A stretch of 58,904 nt of DNA from assembly GCA_045627405.1 (NCBI GenBank), contig JAZQNP010000037.1, positions 1-58,904 on the forward strand, in the 5' to 3' direction. A program made the position numbers and the translations under genes. Every line of letters starts with the position of its first letter. Within the stretch, counting starts at the first letter, position 1. Under the pieces are notes generated by a model, which did not search any database, was not told the origin of the DNA, and saw only the letters and a list, made by a program, of their open reading frames with translations. The DNA comes from Firm-04 sp045627405 (GTDB taxonomy: Bacteria > Bacillota > Clostridia > Oscillospirales > Ruminococcaceae). This document shows positions 36,307 through 45,916 of this stretch, piece after piece.

Positions 36307-36338
36307 AAGACCCGAACAGCGATTGCCGTTCGGGTCTT
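36307..36338 (-). terminator. Terminator of the lipoprotein gene
   Basis: An 11-bp stem (36307-36317 with 36328-36338) and a 10-base loop, 34 bases past the lipoprotein stop; a short TCTTTC follows on the minus strand. Confidence 0.75.
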
Positions 36339-36371
36339 GTTGTCGGAAACGTGTGCGTTGCAGAAGAGGGA

Positions 36372-37145
36372 TTACTGCGCAGCAGTGGTGGTTGTCTCTT
36401 CGGTTGCCTCTTCGGTGTTCTCGGCATCGGTCGTCTCACCCTCGGAAGAGCCGGAGCCTTCGCCCAGACCGCTGATTGTGAAGTTGACCTCGACGGTGCT
36501 CCATGCGCCGATCTTGTCGCGGTCGAAGATCTGTGCTGTTGTACCCTCCGGGCAGTTTGCATCAGAGACCCACTCGTTGTACAGGTTGGTGCGGACTGCG
36601 CCTTCCTCAAAGCAGGTGTAGTTGGTGCCGGTCAGCTCGATTTCCTCGCCGTCGATGACAATGCTGTCAACGGTGATCACTGCATCCGGGCAGACGGTCT
36701 CGCCGTCCTTGATGATGACGCCGGAGAAGCCGACACCGCTGACGACCAGCTCGCCGTTTGCGTCGCCGGTACCGTCAAAGCGGGCACCCTTGGTGTCGCA
36801 GGTGACGCTGACGGTATACTGACCGTCGCCGTCGATATGTACAACGCCTGCATCGTAGCAGAGGTTCAGACCGTTTGCGATCGGTTCGGTGTTGCCCCAG
36901 TACTGTGCCCACCAGCCGGAATCGGTCAGTGCGAGATAAGCATCGCCGCTTCCTGCTTCGATTGCATCTTCAAATTCGACCGGCTCAGTTGCGGCAGTGG
37001 TGACAACCGCAGCAGTTGCAGCAGTTGTGGTGGTCTCTTCCGCAGAGGACTCGGTGTCTGCGACAGAGGAGTCGCCGCCGCATGCGGTACATGCAGCCAG
37101 TGCCATAGCGGATGCGCAAAGCGCAGCAAAGAATTTCTTGGACAT
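36372..37145 (-). CDS. Secreted lipoprotein of unknown function
   Basis: 257 residues. A signal peptide with lipobox LAAC (Cys19) ends in a Thr/Ala/Glu-rich linker (about 28-58). A beta-rich domain follows (about 60-225) with paired cysteines (near 97, 117, 153, 182 and 200), which could form disulfides. The C-terminus is again Thr/Glu-rich and probably disordered. It looks like a carbohydrate-binding or adhesin-type extracellular module, but I recognise no family. Monocistronic, with its own promoter and terminator. Confidence 0.75.
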   Translation of the reverse strand: MSKKFFAALCASAMALAACTACGGDSSVADTESSAEETTTTAATAAVVTTAATEPVEFEDAIEAGSGDAYLALTDSGWWAQYWGNTEPIANGLNLCYDAGVVHIDGDGQYTVSVTCDTKGARFDGTGDANGELVVSGVGFSGVIIKDGETVCPDAVITVDSIVIDGEEIELTGTNYTCFEEGAVRTNLYNEWVSDANCPEGTTAQIFDRDKIGAWSTVEVNFTISGLGEGSGSSEGETTDAENTEEATEETTTTAAQ

Positions 37146-37245
37146 GATTCAATACCTCTTTCAAATTTCAAATTTATGTGTTTCTGTTGTGATGCAGAAA
37201 GCGGCGGCGCGTCAGGAAGCATGCCGTTTTGCCTCACTTACAACT

Positions 37246-37274
37246 ATCATACAACTTTTTTTCGCAAAGCGCAA
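37246..37274 (-). promoter_or_regulatory. Promoter of the lipoprotein gene
   Basis: Minus strand TTGCGC (37269-37274), 17-base spacer, TATGAT (37246-37251). Confidence 0.7.
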
Positions 37275-37330
37275 GAGGGCAACTATACGAACGTTCACAA
37301 AAATATAATGTTGAATTGAGATATACTGCA

Positions 37331-37349
37331 CAAAATACGCGCGATTTTG
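37331..37349. promoter_or_regulatory. AT-armed palindrome, candidate operator
   Basis: CAAAAT and ATTTTG arms flank a CG-rich centre, in the 447-base divergent gap between the lipoprotein and LacI-family genes. Apart from this and the two promoters the gap shows nothing else I can name. Confidence 0.3.
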
Positions 37350-37490
37350 CAAGGGGAAAGGCGGTTTACAGCGGTGTGATAGTCCGGTTCCGCGCCGAAA
37401 AACTGCCGATCCACTACAAATAGGAGAATTCCGACGGAAGATGATCGGATGAATGAATAAATTATACGGAAAGTTTTTTCTTGTCAGGTA

Positions 37491-37519
37491 TTTACAAAAT
37501 TCGCGGAATATGTTATAAT
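37491..37519 (+). promoter_or_regulatory. Promoter of the LacI-family gene
   Basis: TTTACA (37491-37496), 17-base spacer, TATAAT (37514-37519), about 70 bases before the ATG at 37594. Confidence 0.82.
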
Positions 37520-37593
37520 GAAAAAAACATCTGCACCATCTGATATATACTATTATATTATGTACAAAAAGGTGCGGCGCGGAGGGACACCCC

Positions 37594-38631
37594 ATGAAAA
37601 ACGGGATCCGGATGTCTGACATTGCAAAAGAGATGGGCGTCAGTGTCGTAACCGTCTCAAACGCGCTCAATGACCGCGGCGGTGTCAGCGATGAAATGAA
37701 GCAGAAGATCCGCACGCGTGCGTCGGAGCTGGGATACCGTCCGTCGGCACCGCGCTCACTGCGGAAGCCCGCCGGCGAAGCGGAGCAGGAGAGCGGCAGC
37801 GTCGGTATACTGACCAGTGAACGGTTCGCCGGTCCGCGGGGTACGTTCTATTGGTATCTGACTGCCGGTGTCTCCAAGGAGCTGACGCAGCACAACCTGT
37901 ATTCGGTCTATGAAAGTGTGCCTGCGGCGGATGAGCAGAACTGTGTGCTGCCGCGCATTGTGGCGGACCGGCAGGTGCGCGGACTGATCGTCGTCGGACA
38001 GCTATCGAGAACGTATCTTGACCGGCTTGCGGCGGCGCATATCCCGACGATCTTCCTTGATTTTTACGACAAGCACAGCGAGATCGACGCTGTCATCTCC
38101 GATAATTATTACGACAGCTATCTGATCACCGACCGCCTTGTGATGGCGGGACACCGGAAGATCGGCTTCATCGGCACGGTCACGGCGACCAGCAGCATCC
38201 ATGACCGGTTTCTCGGCTATGTGCGGTGCCTGATGGAGAACGGCCTGACGTACCGCAAGGAATGGACGCTCGATGACCGTCTGGCGGACGGCACGCTTCT
38301 CCCTGAGCTTGCTTATCCCGACGAGATGCCGACCGCATTTGTCTGCAACTGCGATGAAACGGCATTCCGCGTCATCGGGGATTTGCAGCGGCGCGGTCTG
38401 CGTGTGCCGGAGGATGTCTCCGTCACGGGATACGATAATTATACGGTTTCCGATATGTGTGTGCCGGCGATCACGACCGTGGAGGTCGATCTGACGGCAA
38501 TGGCGCACAAAGCGGTGAGCCTGCTGCTGGCGCGGCTGCACGACCCGCAGAAACCCGCTGCCCGTCATGTCATACCTGGCAGGGTCATCGAAAAGCAGTC
38601 GGTGACTGCTCCGAAAGATTTGGAAGATTAG
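37594..38631 (+). CDS. LacI-family transcription regulator
   Basis: 345 residues. The N-terminal helix-turn-helix and hinge (MSDIAKEMGVSVVTVSNALN, residues 7-26) are classic LacI type. A periplasmic-binding-protein-like sugar domain covers about 70-335, with LIVVGQLS near 135, AVISDNYYD near 167 and DVSVTGYDN near 275. GGAGG lies upstream of the ATG. It normally represses sugar-use genes and responds to a sugar, but no such gene is adjacent. Targets unknown; the divergent lipoprotein gene is one possibility. Confidence 0.93.
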   Translation: MKNGIRMSDIAKEMGVSVVTVSNALNDRGGVSDEMKQKIRTRASELGYRPSAPRSLRKPAGEAEQESGSVGILTSERFAGPRGTFYWYLTAGVSKELTQHNLYSVYESVPAADEQNCVLPRIVADRQVRGLIVVGQLSRTYLDRLAAAHIPTIFLDFYDKHSEIDAVISDNYYDSYLITDRLVMAGHRKIGFIGTVTATSSIHDRFLGYVRCLMENGLTYRKEWTLDDRLADGTLLPELAYPDEMPTAFVCNCDETAFRVIGDLQRRGLRVPEDVSVTGYDNYTVSDMCVPAITTVEVDLTAMAHKAVSLLLARLHDPQKPAARHVIPGRVIEKQSVTAPKDLED

Positions 38632-38677
38632 TCGAAACGACTAAAAATGCGGCAGAAAATTTGTGCATAAAAAGCGG

Positions 38678-38706
38678 TTGCATTTGCACATTTTCTGTGG
38701 TATAAT
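38678..38706 (+). promoter_or_regulatory. Promoter of the type IV pilus operon
   Basis: TTGCAT (38678-38683), 17-base spacer, TATAAT (38701-38706), about 180 bases ahead of pilC. Confidence 0.85.
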
Positions 38707-38712
38707 ATCCTT

Positions 38713-38889
38713 ATGGATCTATGTGTGGCTATTACTATGCCCTGTTGCAGATGAACGCTTGCGGGAGTGCTTTCCTGACGGCGCGCCGCGGGCGGGACAT
38801 GGCTGCACAGGAGCATAAACTGGGATGCGCCCGGCGGCTTCGCTCATGCCGCGGCGGTCCTGCTGACAAGGTTGCAGGAGGTGGTTTTT
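38713..38889 (+). other. Long GC-rich leader ahead of pilC
   Basis: About 175 bases between the predicted start point and the pilC ATG. It contains several GC-rich inverted stretches (for example around 38800-38865). It does not show the c-di-GMP-I or -II aptamer landmarks. Short frames within it lack a ribosome site. Function not recognised. Confidence 0.35.
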
Positions 38890-40086
38890 ATGCCAAATTT
38901 CACTTATACAGCGAAAGACGCGGTCGGCAATGTCCGAAAGGGCACGATGAACGCAGAGAGCGAACAGGAATTTCTGGCTAGAATCCGTGAAAAGGGCATG
39001 TATGTGACCGAATTCAAGGAACGCCAGACATCGGTCAAGACAGTCAAAAAGTTCAAGACCAACGAACTCGCGTTCTCGACCAGACAGATGGCGGCGATGC
39101 TGTCCTCCGGTCTGACGCTGGTCAAGGCACTCGATATTCTCTGTAAGGAGCAGACGAGTGAAGCAGCGCGCAATGTGTGGCGCGATGTGTATGAAAACGT
39201 GCAGAAAGGTGAATCGTTCTCTGATTCGCTGGAAGTACACGGAAGTGTGTTCCCGACGCTGATGACTTCCATGATCGCTGCCGGTGAATCCTCCGGTCAG
39301 CTCGACATCATCATGCAGCGTCTGAGCGACTACTACGCAAACCAGAACAAACTGGCAAACACCATTAAGAGTGCAATGGTTTACCCGGTCATCCTGATGA
39401 TTCTGACCATCGGCGTTGTCATCGGCGTGTTCGTGTTCATCATGCCGACGTTCACGGATCTGTACGATGACCCGAATGACATGCCGGGACTGACCAAGGT
39501 CATGGTGAACATCGGTGAGTTCCTCACGGCACACTGGTTCATACTAATTTGTATTGTTCTTGTGCTGGTGTTCACAGTCACCTACCTGATGAAGCTGCCT
39601 GACGTCCGTCTCAAATGGGACAGATTCATCCTCAAAGGACCGGGCTTCGGCAAGCTGGTTACCACGATTTATACAGCGCGCTTTGCGCAGACGATGGCTT
39701 CTCTTTATTCCGCCGGTCTGCCGATGGTCGAGTGCTTGAAACGCTCCTCCGACACGCTGAACAACTCTTACATTACTCTGAAATTCCGCGACATCGTGGA
39801 CGAGGTCAAGAGCGGTGAAACGCTCAGCTCCTCGGTTCAGAGAGCCGATATTTTCGATTCGATGTTCTGCTCCATCATCTTCGTCGGTGAGGAAGCCGGT
39901 GCGCTGGATGACATCCTCGCAAAGACGGCTGAATATTACGACGAGGAAGCAGACTCCGCTGTGAAGCGTCTGGTTTCGCTGCTGGAACCGGTCATGCTGA
40001 TTATCATGGGTATTGTAATCGGTCTGGTCTGCGCAGCGTTCTTCCCGGCACTGTACGATTCGATCGGCAACCTGGGCGACGAGTAA
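38890..40086 (+). CDS. pilC: Type IV pilus/type II secretion inner-membrane platform protein
   Basis: 398 residues from the ATG at 38890, set by GGAGGTGG. Two repeated GspF/PilC domains: the first with FSTRQMAAMLSSGLTL near 59, the second with RFAQTMASLYSAGLP near 263. Three transmembrane helices (near 165, 210 and 370) and the GEEAGALDDIL box near 340. It forms the membrane platform on which the assembly ATPases act. It opens the pilus operon, 101 bases before the pilM-pilN gene. Confidence 0.96.
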   Translation: MPNFTYTAKDAVGNVRKGTMNAESEQEFLARIREKGMYVTEFKERQTSVKTVKKFKTNELAFSTRQMAAMLSSGLTLVKALDILCKEQTSEAARNVWRDVYENVQKGESFSDSLEVHGSVFPTLMTSMIAAGESSGQLDIIMQRLSDYYANQNKLANTIKSAMVYPVILMILTIGVVIGVFVFIMPTFTDLYDDPNDMPGLTKVMVNIGEFLTAHWFILICIVLVLVFTVTYLMKLPDVRLKWDRFILKGPGFGKLVTTIYTARFAQTMASLYSAGLPMVECLKRSSDTLNNSYITLKFRDIVDEVKSGETLSSSVQRADIFDSMFCSIIFVGEEAGALDDILAKTAEYYDEEADSAVKRLVSLLEPVMLIIMGIVIGLVCAAFFPALYDSIGNLGDE

Positions 40087-40187
40087 TCGTAACAGGGATC
40101 TGTACATTTATATCCGCGGCGGGAAACGCCGCCGCGGGTGTACATATGTTCACGCGTAAACAAAAAACAGAGAGGTGGATATTTTAC

Positions 40188-41873
40188 ATGCTTTCCTTTG
40201 ACATTACAGACCGGAATATCCGGATCATTAAGGGCGCAGAGAGCAACGGTAGAATCCGTATCAACTCGGCTGCAACCCTGAATCTCGAAGAAGAGGTTAT
40301 CGTAAACGGACATGTGCGCGACGTCCCGCGTCTTGCAACACTGATCAATCAGGTGCTCCGCACCAATAAAATGCCCGACAAAGAGGCGATCGTCAGCATC
40401 TCCTCCAACCTGACAATCTTCAAGGAGCTGCATATCCAGAAAGCGGAGAAGCAGCAGGATTTCATGAAGATGGTCCGTGCAGAGATGGCGAGCGCGCTGG
40501 GCATTGATGAGTCCTATTCCGTGTCCTACATCATCGTCGGTGACTCTGATCAGCAGGAGGGCTTTGTGAAGGTTCTCGCAACAGCCTGCCCGTACGAAGT
40601 CGTTGACTGCTACAAGCGTGTGTTCAACATGCTGCAAATCTCGCTGAGAAGCGTTATGATCGGCTGCAACTGCATCACAAAGGTTCTGCTGGCAGACACC
40701 AAGATCAAATCCAAGATGCCGCTGCTTGCCGTTCAGATCGACAACAACTTCATTTCCCTGAACCTCTATGAGGACAATCAGCTTTCCTTCTCGCGTTTTG
40801 CATCCATTTCCGCAGAGGACTACGACGGATCCGATGACTATGTCTTTGAGGCTGTCAATGAAAACATCTTCCGTATGCTGCAATTCCAGAAGAGCAAGCA
40901 GGGCAGCGACGCGATTGAAAATGTCGTCTTCTACGGCGATACGCATGAATATGTCCGCCTGACCAATGAGCTGGAAAAGATGGGCATCCGCACCAGCATC
41001 ATTTCCGTGCCGCCGCAGATTCACGGCTACGAGAACCTCGAATTCTCCATTTATGCCAATGCGATCGGCGCAATGTTCAAGCGTAATAAGGATACCGAGC
41101 GCATCAATCTGCTGGAAACCGATACGGTCAACAACAATAAGATCCGCTCCAACAAGTCCTATTACATCCTGCTGATTGCTTCGATCCTCGCTTCTGCGCT
41201 GATCGTGTTCGCTGTATGGGCAGTGCTTGCAATCCAGGATAAGGTTGTGACGAATAAGATTCAGGAACTGGACGATAAGAAAGCATCGCAGCTTTGTGCG
41301 GATCTGAATGCACAGCTGGATCAGCTCGACGATACGCAGAAGGCGATGAAAACTTATCTGGAAGGCGTTACCAACGCATATCAGGCATATAAGAGCCGTC
41401 CGTATCCGGAGTCTGAAACCTTTACGCTGATCGAGGATACCATTCATGCAGTCGTGACCGAGGCTCTCGCAGATGAGATCGCAGAGGACAGCGCAGTGAA
41501 CGGAAAGACCAGAGAAGAGGCGGATTACTCCAAGTACTACGACATCGAAGACCTTTCGTATGTGGACGGTACTTACAATGTCAGCCTGAAAATCCGCGGC
41601 AAGAGCAATGAGACATTCCAGACGATTCCGGCAACCCTGATTCAGACCTTCCGCGATCTGGATAAGGTTTACAATGTTCCTTACAACGGTTACAGCTTGT
41701 CTGTGGACGTTCCGGACACGGAAACAGCAAATACGCAGGCAGCTGCGGGCGAGGGCGGCGAAACAGTCAGTACTCCTTCCGCATCGACCGGCACGCATGA
41801 TGAGATTTCTATGCAGCTTGTAATTGTTACCAAGGGCGACGGCGTGTCGCTGAGTGAAGAGGAGGGTGCATAA
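40188..41873 (+). CDS. PilM-PilN fusion protein of the pilus alignment complex
   Basis: 561 residues from the ATG at 40188, set by AGAGGTGG. Residues 1 to about 305 resemble PilM, an actin-like ATPase fold (LSFDITDRNIRIIKG at the start). Then come the PilN-type INLLE motif near 308, one transmembrane helix (about 324-348) and a periplasmic PilN-like part with coiled-coil character. In most bacteria PilM is soluble and binds the INLL motif of a separate PilN. Here the two are one chain. It is followed, 2 bases later, by the PilO-like gene. Confidence 0.85.
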   Translation: MLSFDITDRNIRIIKGAESNGRIRINSAATLNLEEEVIVNGHVRDVPRLATLINQVLRTNKMPDKEAIVSISSNLTIFKELHIQKAEKQQDFMKMVRAEMASALGIDESYSVSYIIVGDSDQQEGFVKVLATACPYEVVDCYKRVFNMLQISLRSVMIGCNCITKVLLADTKIKSKMPLLAVQIDNNFISLNLYEDNQLSFSRFASISAEDYDGSDDYVFEAVNENIFRMLQFQKSKQGSDAIENVVFYGDTHEYVRLTNELEKMGIRTSIISVPPQIHGYENLEFSIYANAIGAMFKRNKDTERINLLETDTVNNNKIRSNKSYYILLIASILASALIVFAVWAVLAIQDKVVTNKIQELDDKKASQLCADLNAQLDQLDDTQKAMKTYLEGVTNAYQAYKSRPYPESETFTLIEDTIHAVVTEALADEIAEDSAVNGKTREEADYSKYYDIEDLSYVDGTYNVSLKIRGKSNETFQTIPATLIQTFRDLDKVYNVPYNGYSLSVDVPDTETANTQAAAGEGGETVSTPSASTGTHDEISMQLVIVTKGDGVSLSEEEGA

Positions 41874-41875
41874 AC

Positions 41876-42772
41876 ATGAAATTTGGATATCGTGATCGAA
41901 TTATCTTACTTGTCGCTTGCGTAATTATCATTTTCGGTATCGGCATCTTCGTATTCATCAAGCCGAAGTATGAAACTCTGAAAGCAGACAAAACCCGTCA
42001 TGAAACACTGAGCAACGAATGGGATACACAGCTTTTGAAGTTTGAAGCGATCCCGCAGCGTCAGCAGAAGATTGAGAAGGACTACAAGACTGCGGGCGAT
42101 GTGGCAGAAAACTTCACAGATGAAATGAATGCAGTGGAGTTGGACCAGTTCCTCCAAGAGCAGTTCATGAACACCGAGGATCATGTTGACGAAGAGGGCA
42201 AAGCCGATGTCAGACTGATCAGCGGTCTGAGTGTGTCCGATGAGAGCACCAGCAGCATGAGCTACTACTACTACACCCCCAGCATCGTAACCTATGCACT
42301 GTATGAATATGCTGACCTTGACGGTTCTCTGGCAGAGGCAGCAGCTGAAAAGCGGAAGGAAGCAGATGTGCTTTCTGCACGCGGCAGCCAGGTTGTCGGT
42401 GCCGGTACTTCCACCTTCACGGTTGTGATCAACCGCGAGGATACCATGAAGTTCCTTGACGATGTACACGCTTACGCAGTTGAACACAGTGATGCAATGC
42501 TCGTGCGCTCGGTCAGATTTGAAGATTATCATTACAACACTGTTCCGGGCAGCGAAACAGCAGGTACTCCGGCAGAAGGTGATGCTGCAAATGCAGCAGC
42601 AGCAACAACCGGCGTCACCGGAGATACCGAGGGATATACCGAAGTCACGGTTCTCTACGAGGTGTACTACATGCAGGAGCCGACCAAGCCGGATGTCGGC
42701 GGATCGTATGATCCGACTGTCTGGGATACCGATGCTTGGAGAGAGTACGGCGAAGCAAAGCAGAGTAACTGA
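41876..42772 (+). CDS. PilO-like pilus alignment protein
   Basis: 298 residues. A short cytoplasmic start, one transmembrane helix (about 8-27), a coiled coil (about 33-75) and a ferredoxin-like outer domain. This is the PilO architecture, though sequence identity is low. A Gly/Ala-rich insert lies near 225-250. It follows the pilM-pilN gene by 2 bases, the position of pilO in other clusters. It should pair with the PilN part in the periplasm-facing space. The call leans on position and shape. Confidence 0.75.
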   Translation: MKFGYRDRIILLVACVIIIFGIGIFVFIKPKYETLKADKTRHETLSNEWDTQLLKFEAIPQRQQKIEKDYKTAGDVAENFTDEMNAVELDQFLQEQFMNTEDHVDEEGKADVRLISGLSVSDESTSSMSYYYYTPSIVTYALYEYADLDGSLAEAAAEKRKEADVLSARGSQVVGAGTSTFTVVINREDTMKFLDDVHAYAVEHSDAMLVRSVRFEDYHYNTVPGSETAGTPAEGDAANAAAATTGVTGDTEGYTEVTVLYEVYYMQEPTKPDVGGSYDPTVWDTDAWREYGEAKQSN

Positions 42773-42815
42773 TTCAAACGGGATGCCTTCTTGATTTCAA
42801 GGAGGCTACCGGCAT

Positions 42816-45800
42816 TTGAGAAAGGCGGTTTCTAAAATGAAACAAAATCACATGAAAGGAAAAGCGCGCGGCTCAGTGCTGTTCACAGTCATCACGGTCA
42901 TGATGATTATGGTCGTCTTCCTGATGTCCACACTCATTCTGACGACTGCTTCGCACCGGCGTTCGTACTATACGTACTACGAAACGCAGGCGCAGTATGC
43001 AGCGCAGGCGGCACTGGACGCGGTGACGAACTATGCTTACAGCGACGCAAGTTTCAGCCAGTGGGTACAGGGAATCTCGGATGACGACCCGCATGACTTC
43101 TATGTGCAGTTTGACGGATCCACCCTTCCGCTGTCCGATACCAGTATTGCAGGTGCAGATCATTATGTTGTCTGTACCGTGCAGAGAGATGAGCCAAAAT
43201 ATGTTTGGGACGATGTGACGAACGCCATCCGCGAGACGGAGGGCTGGCGGATTACTGCAACGGCATTTGTCGGCAGAGGCAGAAACCAGGCTTCTTACCA
43301 GATGGTCAATCACATCTACGCAAACATTAAAACTGACAACGCTGCCGGTACGCAGAATGCACTGACTTATCTGAACTATCAGTGGGATCAGGCAAATGCG
43401 GACGATGACGAAGGTGATGACGATGATGACAATGACATCGACATCGTTGCGAATGCGGTTTATACGCTGTCTGTTATGAATACCGGTTCCGAGGGCAATA
43501 TCATGGTGCTCGGACCGCAGTATTCCGGCATGGCGGATCTTCCGGTCGGAAGAATCAACTATAACAACAGCAGCACACCGTGCAGCTCTTTCTCCAACAA
43601 CAATGCGGTTGTCGGTAACGCGATGTATGTCAACAACATGTCTTCTGCTGTTGAGATGCAGGTGACATTCCAGAAGCCGGGCGAAAGCGTGAGCGTTTAC
43701 GGAAATGTTTCCGCAAGCAACACGAACGGTCTGGTTGTGAATTCTTATCTTTCCAATCCGACGAACAATTACACCAAGCTCAATTATGTGTACATTGACG
43801 GTACACTGATCGGCGGCAACTCCGGTTATTCCTTTGGCATGGGCACCGGTTCTTCTCCGGTCAACCTCTTTGCAGGTGCGATTGATGCGCAGGGTAACAG
43901 AACCGTTGCCGTAAACGGCGATATTTACCTGTACGATCCGGAGCTGGAATCCAAGATCGGTGCAAACGGAAGCGGCGCGACGATCCTCTCGACATTTTTG
44001 GCAAACAACATCGAGGGCAAGGATTCTTCCACAAACGCCAAGCTCGGCAACCTGATCAGCAACAACAAGAAGCTGACGCTCGGCAACGGCGCAACCACAA
44101 CGATCGCAGGAGATGTGTATTACACGAATCCCGCCGGCTCTGTTGAAATCAGCGGCACGGTCAATGTCAGCGGCAAGGTCTATTTTGCATGCGGTCCGGA
44201 TAAAGTATCTAATGCAGGCAATATCCATGCAACCGGCGGTATTGTCTATAATGCAACCACTGTCGCAGGCTACGGAGACTACTATCCGGCAGACTATTCA
44301 ACCAACATTCCGAGCGCGAACTACGATTTCAGACTGTTCCCGTTTGCCTATCGACTGGATGAGATCTTCTCCACCTATTACAGATGGGATCTTGCCGGTA
44401 ACGATGAATGGGAAGATGATGCGCTTGTCAAGGAAAGTAAGGCAGCCGGACATACTTGGAATACCAAAACATTCTATGCCGGCGTTGCTACTGGCAGCAG
44501 CCCTTATATCGAAGAAATCCTGACAGTAGATGAGGCAAATGCAAGATTGCAGGCGATCAATCCCTCATATTCAGTTTACTGGTATGATTCTTCCAATGCG
44601 GCACTTGCCGGTATTTCAATCGGTTCGGCATATTGGGACGGTGAACGCGGAAGCAATGTTGTGAGCTGGAAATCAGAAAACCCCAATTATGATCCGGATG
44701 ATGTGACGGAGGTTTATATCGCAGTTCCGTATACGACACCGGTCACTGCATCCCATGCGTTTATGGAGCCGTTTGAGCCGGTTGTTACCAGCTCTGCCGG
44801 TTCGATTGCGCAGGGCATCGGCGGCGACAGCACCATGGGTATTGACACTTATGATGCATTTGTCGGCAGATACGGCGCAGCGAAAACCACAATTTACAAT
44901 TCTGCAAACATCTCGCAAACCTCGAAGAATGTAACCTATTTCTATGCCATTGATGACAGCAATTCGCTTGGATACAAGAACGAGAATGTGTACTTCATCA
45001 ATGAATCCTGCACGATCAATGTGAGCGGCATCAGCGGAACGATCCTGGTGGATAACACCTCGGCAGACGGCGAGAAGCTCGGCATCGTGCTGGAAGGCGA
45101 ATTCAGCAACGACCTGAAACTCCTGACCAATAATACTGCGTATTATGACCAGGATGAAACGACCGGCAATGTTACACTGCTTTCTGTGTACGGTCCGACA
45201 ACCTATACGCAGGACATCACAGAGAACGGCAGCACCAGAACTGTCAAGGGCAACGGTGCTTATGCAGCCAGAACGGATGTCTTCTTCTTCCTGAAATCCG
45301 GCTTCGGTACAGCCGAAAAGGATACAGCAACCAATAAGAACTTCATCATTTCAACCGGTATCTATGATGCCGCGGCAAATGTCAAGTTTGACATTGTTGC
45401 AAATCCGCTTTACCCCGGACAGGACGGATACAGTGCTTTGACAAACGGCGAACAGTGGAAGTTCATGCTGGTTCCGAACAGCGTGATGCTCGGTCAGAGC
45501 GGCTCAAATTACGCACTTGCGAATATCTTTATCAGTTCTGCAATGCTGCTGTACAATTCGAGTGTCTCCCGCGGCGGTATGTATTATGCAGTTGCTTCCG
45601 GAAACACATCTTACCGTGAAGAACATGATTCTACTGCTTATACTGCAACATTCACCGATCAGAACGGCAATGCATCGACCAAGAACTTTATGTGTGCAGG
45701 TATGACCGTTGTCGCGACATACAACGTGAAGAACCTGCCGATGATCGCGTTCATCGGAGATGCAAACCGTCCGGGTGAAAAGCAGCCGAAGGAGAATCCG

Positions 45801-45899
45801 GATCCGACGTATCAGACGTCCGGAAGCGGCGACAACAGCGATCCGAACGCAACTGACGGCAAGGACTATTTCAGCAACCAATACCAGGGCGCAAGCTGA
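42816..45899 (+). CDS. Giant PilX-like pilus-associated protein
   Basis: 1027 residues if the TTG at 42816 is used (AAGGAGG ten bases ahead); about 1020 from the ATG at 42837, which has a weaker site. The N-terminus is a PilX-type pilin-like segment: basic leader, then GSVLFTVITVMMIM and a hydrophobic helix without Glu at +5. A poly-acidic patch of about 15 residues is near 195-210. The remainder is a beta-rich, Asn/Ser/Thr-rich outer domain, suggesting a surface adhesin or tip. Minor pilins are typically 150-250 residues. Encoded between PilO-like and two pseudopilins, so it belongs to the machine. Confidence 0.75.
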   Translation: MRKAVSKMKQNHMKGKARGSVLFTVITVMMIMVVFLMSTLILTTASHRRSYYTYYETQAQYAAQAALDAVTNYAYSDASFSQWVQGISDDDPHDFYVQFDGSTLPLSDTSIAGADHYVVCTVQRDEPKYVWDDVTNAIRETEGWRITATAFVGRGRNQASYQMVNHIYANIKTDNAAGTQNALTYLNYQWDQANADDDEGDDDDDNDIDIVANAVYTLSVMNTGSEGNIMVLGPQYSGMADLPVGRINYNNSSTPCSSFSNNNAVVGNAMYVNNMSSAVEMQVTFQKPGESVSVYGNVSASNTNGLVVNSYLSNPTNNYTKLNYVYIDGTLIGGNSGYSFGMGTGSSPVNLFAGAIDAQGNRTVAVNGDIYLYDPELESKIGANGSGATILSTFLANNIEGKDSSTNAKLGNLISNNKKLTLGNGATTTIAGDVYYTNPAGSVEISGTVNVSGKVYFACGPDKVSNAGNIHATGGIVYNATTVAGYGDYYPADYSTNIPSANYDFRLFPFAYRLDEIFSTYYRWDLAGNDEWEDDALVKESKAAGHTWNTKTFYAGVATGSSPYIEEILTVDEANARLQAINPSYSVYWYDSSNAALAGISIGSAYWDGERGSNVVSWKSENPNYDPDDVTEVYIAVPYTTPVTASHAFMEPFEPVVTSSAGSIAQGIGGDSTMGIDTYDAFVGRYGAAKTTIYNSANISQTSKNVTYFYAIDDSNSLGYKNENVYFINESCTINVSGISGTILVDNTSADGEKLGIVLEGEFSNDLKLLTNNTAYYDQDETTGNVTLLSVYGPTTYTQDITENGSTRTVKGNGAYAARTDVFFFLKSGFGTAEKDTATNKNFIISTGIYDAAANVKFDIVANPLYPGQDGYSALTNGEQWKFMLVPNSVMLGQSGSNYALANIFISSAMLLYNSSVSRGGMYYAVASGNTSYREEHDSTAYTATFTDQNGNASTKNFMCAGMTVVATYNVKNLPMIAFIGDANRPGEKQPKENPDPTYQTSGSGDNSDPNATDGKDYFSNQYQGAS

Positions 45900-45916
45900 T
45901 AAAAGGAGGAATCCGT

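Noticed and set aside
38721..38981. 86-codon frame starting in the pilC leader
   Set aside because: Runs into pilC in another frame, has no ribosome site and an Arg-rich random-looking translation.
39936..41798. 620-codon minus-strand frame
   Set aside because: Antisense to the pilM-pilN fusion and pilC; Cys/His/Arg-rich translation without domains.
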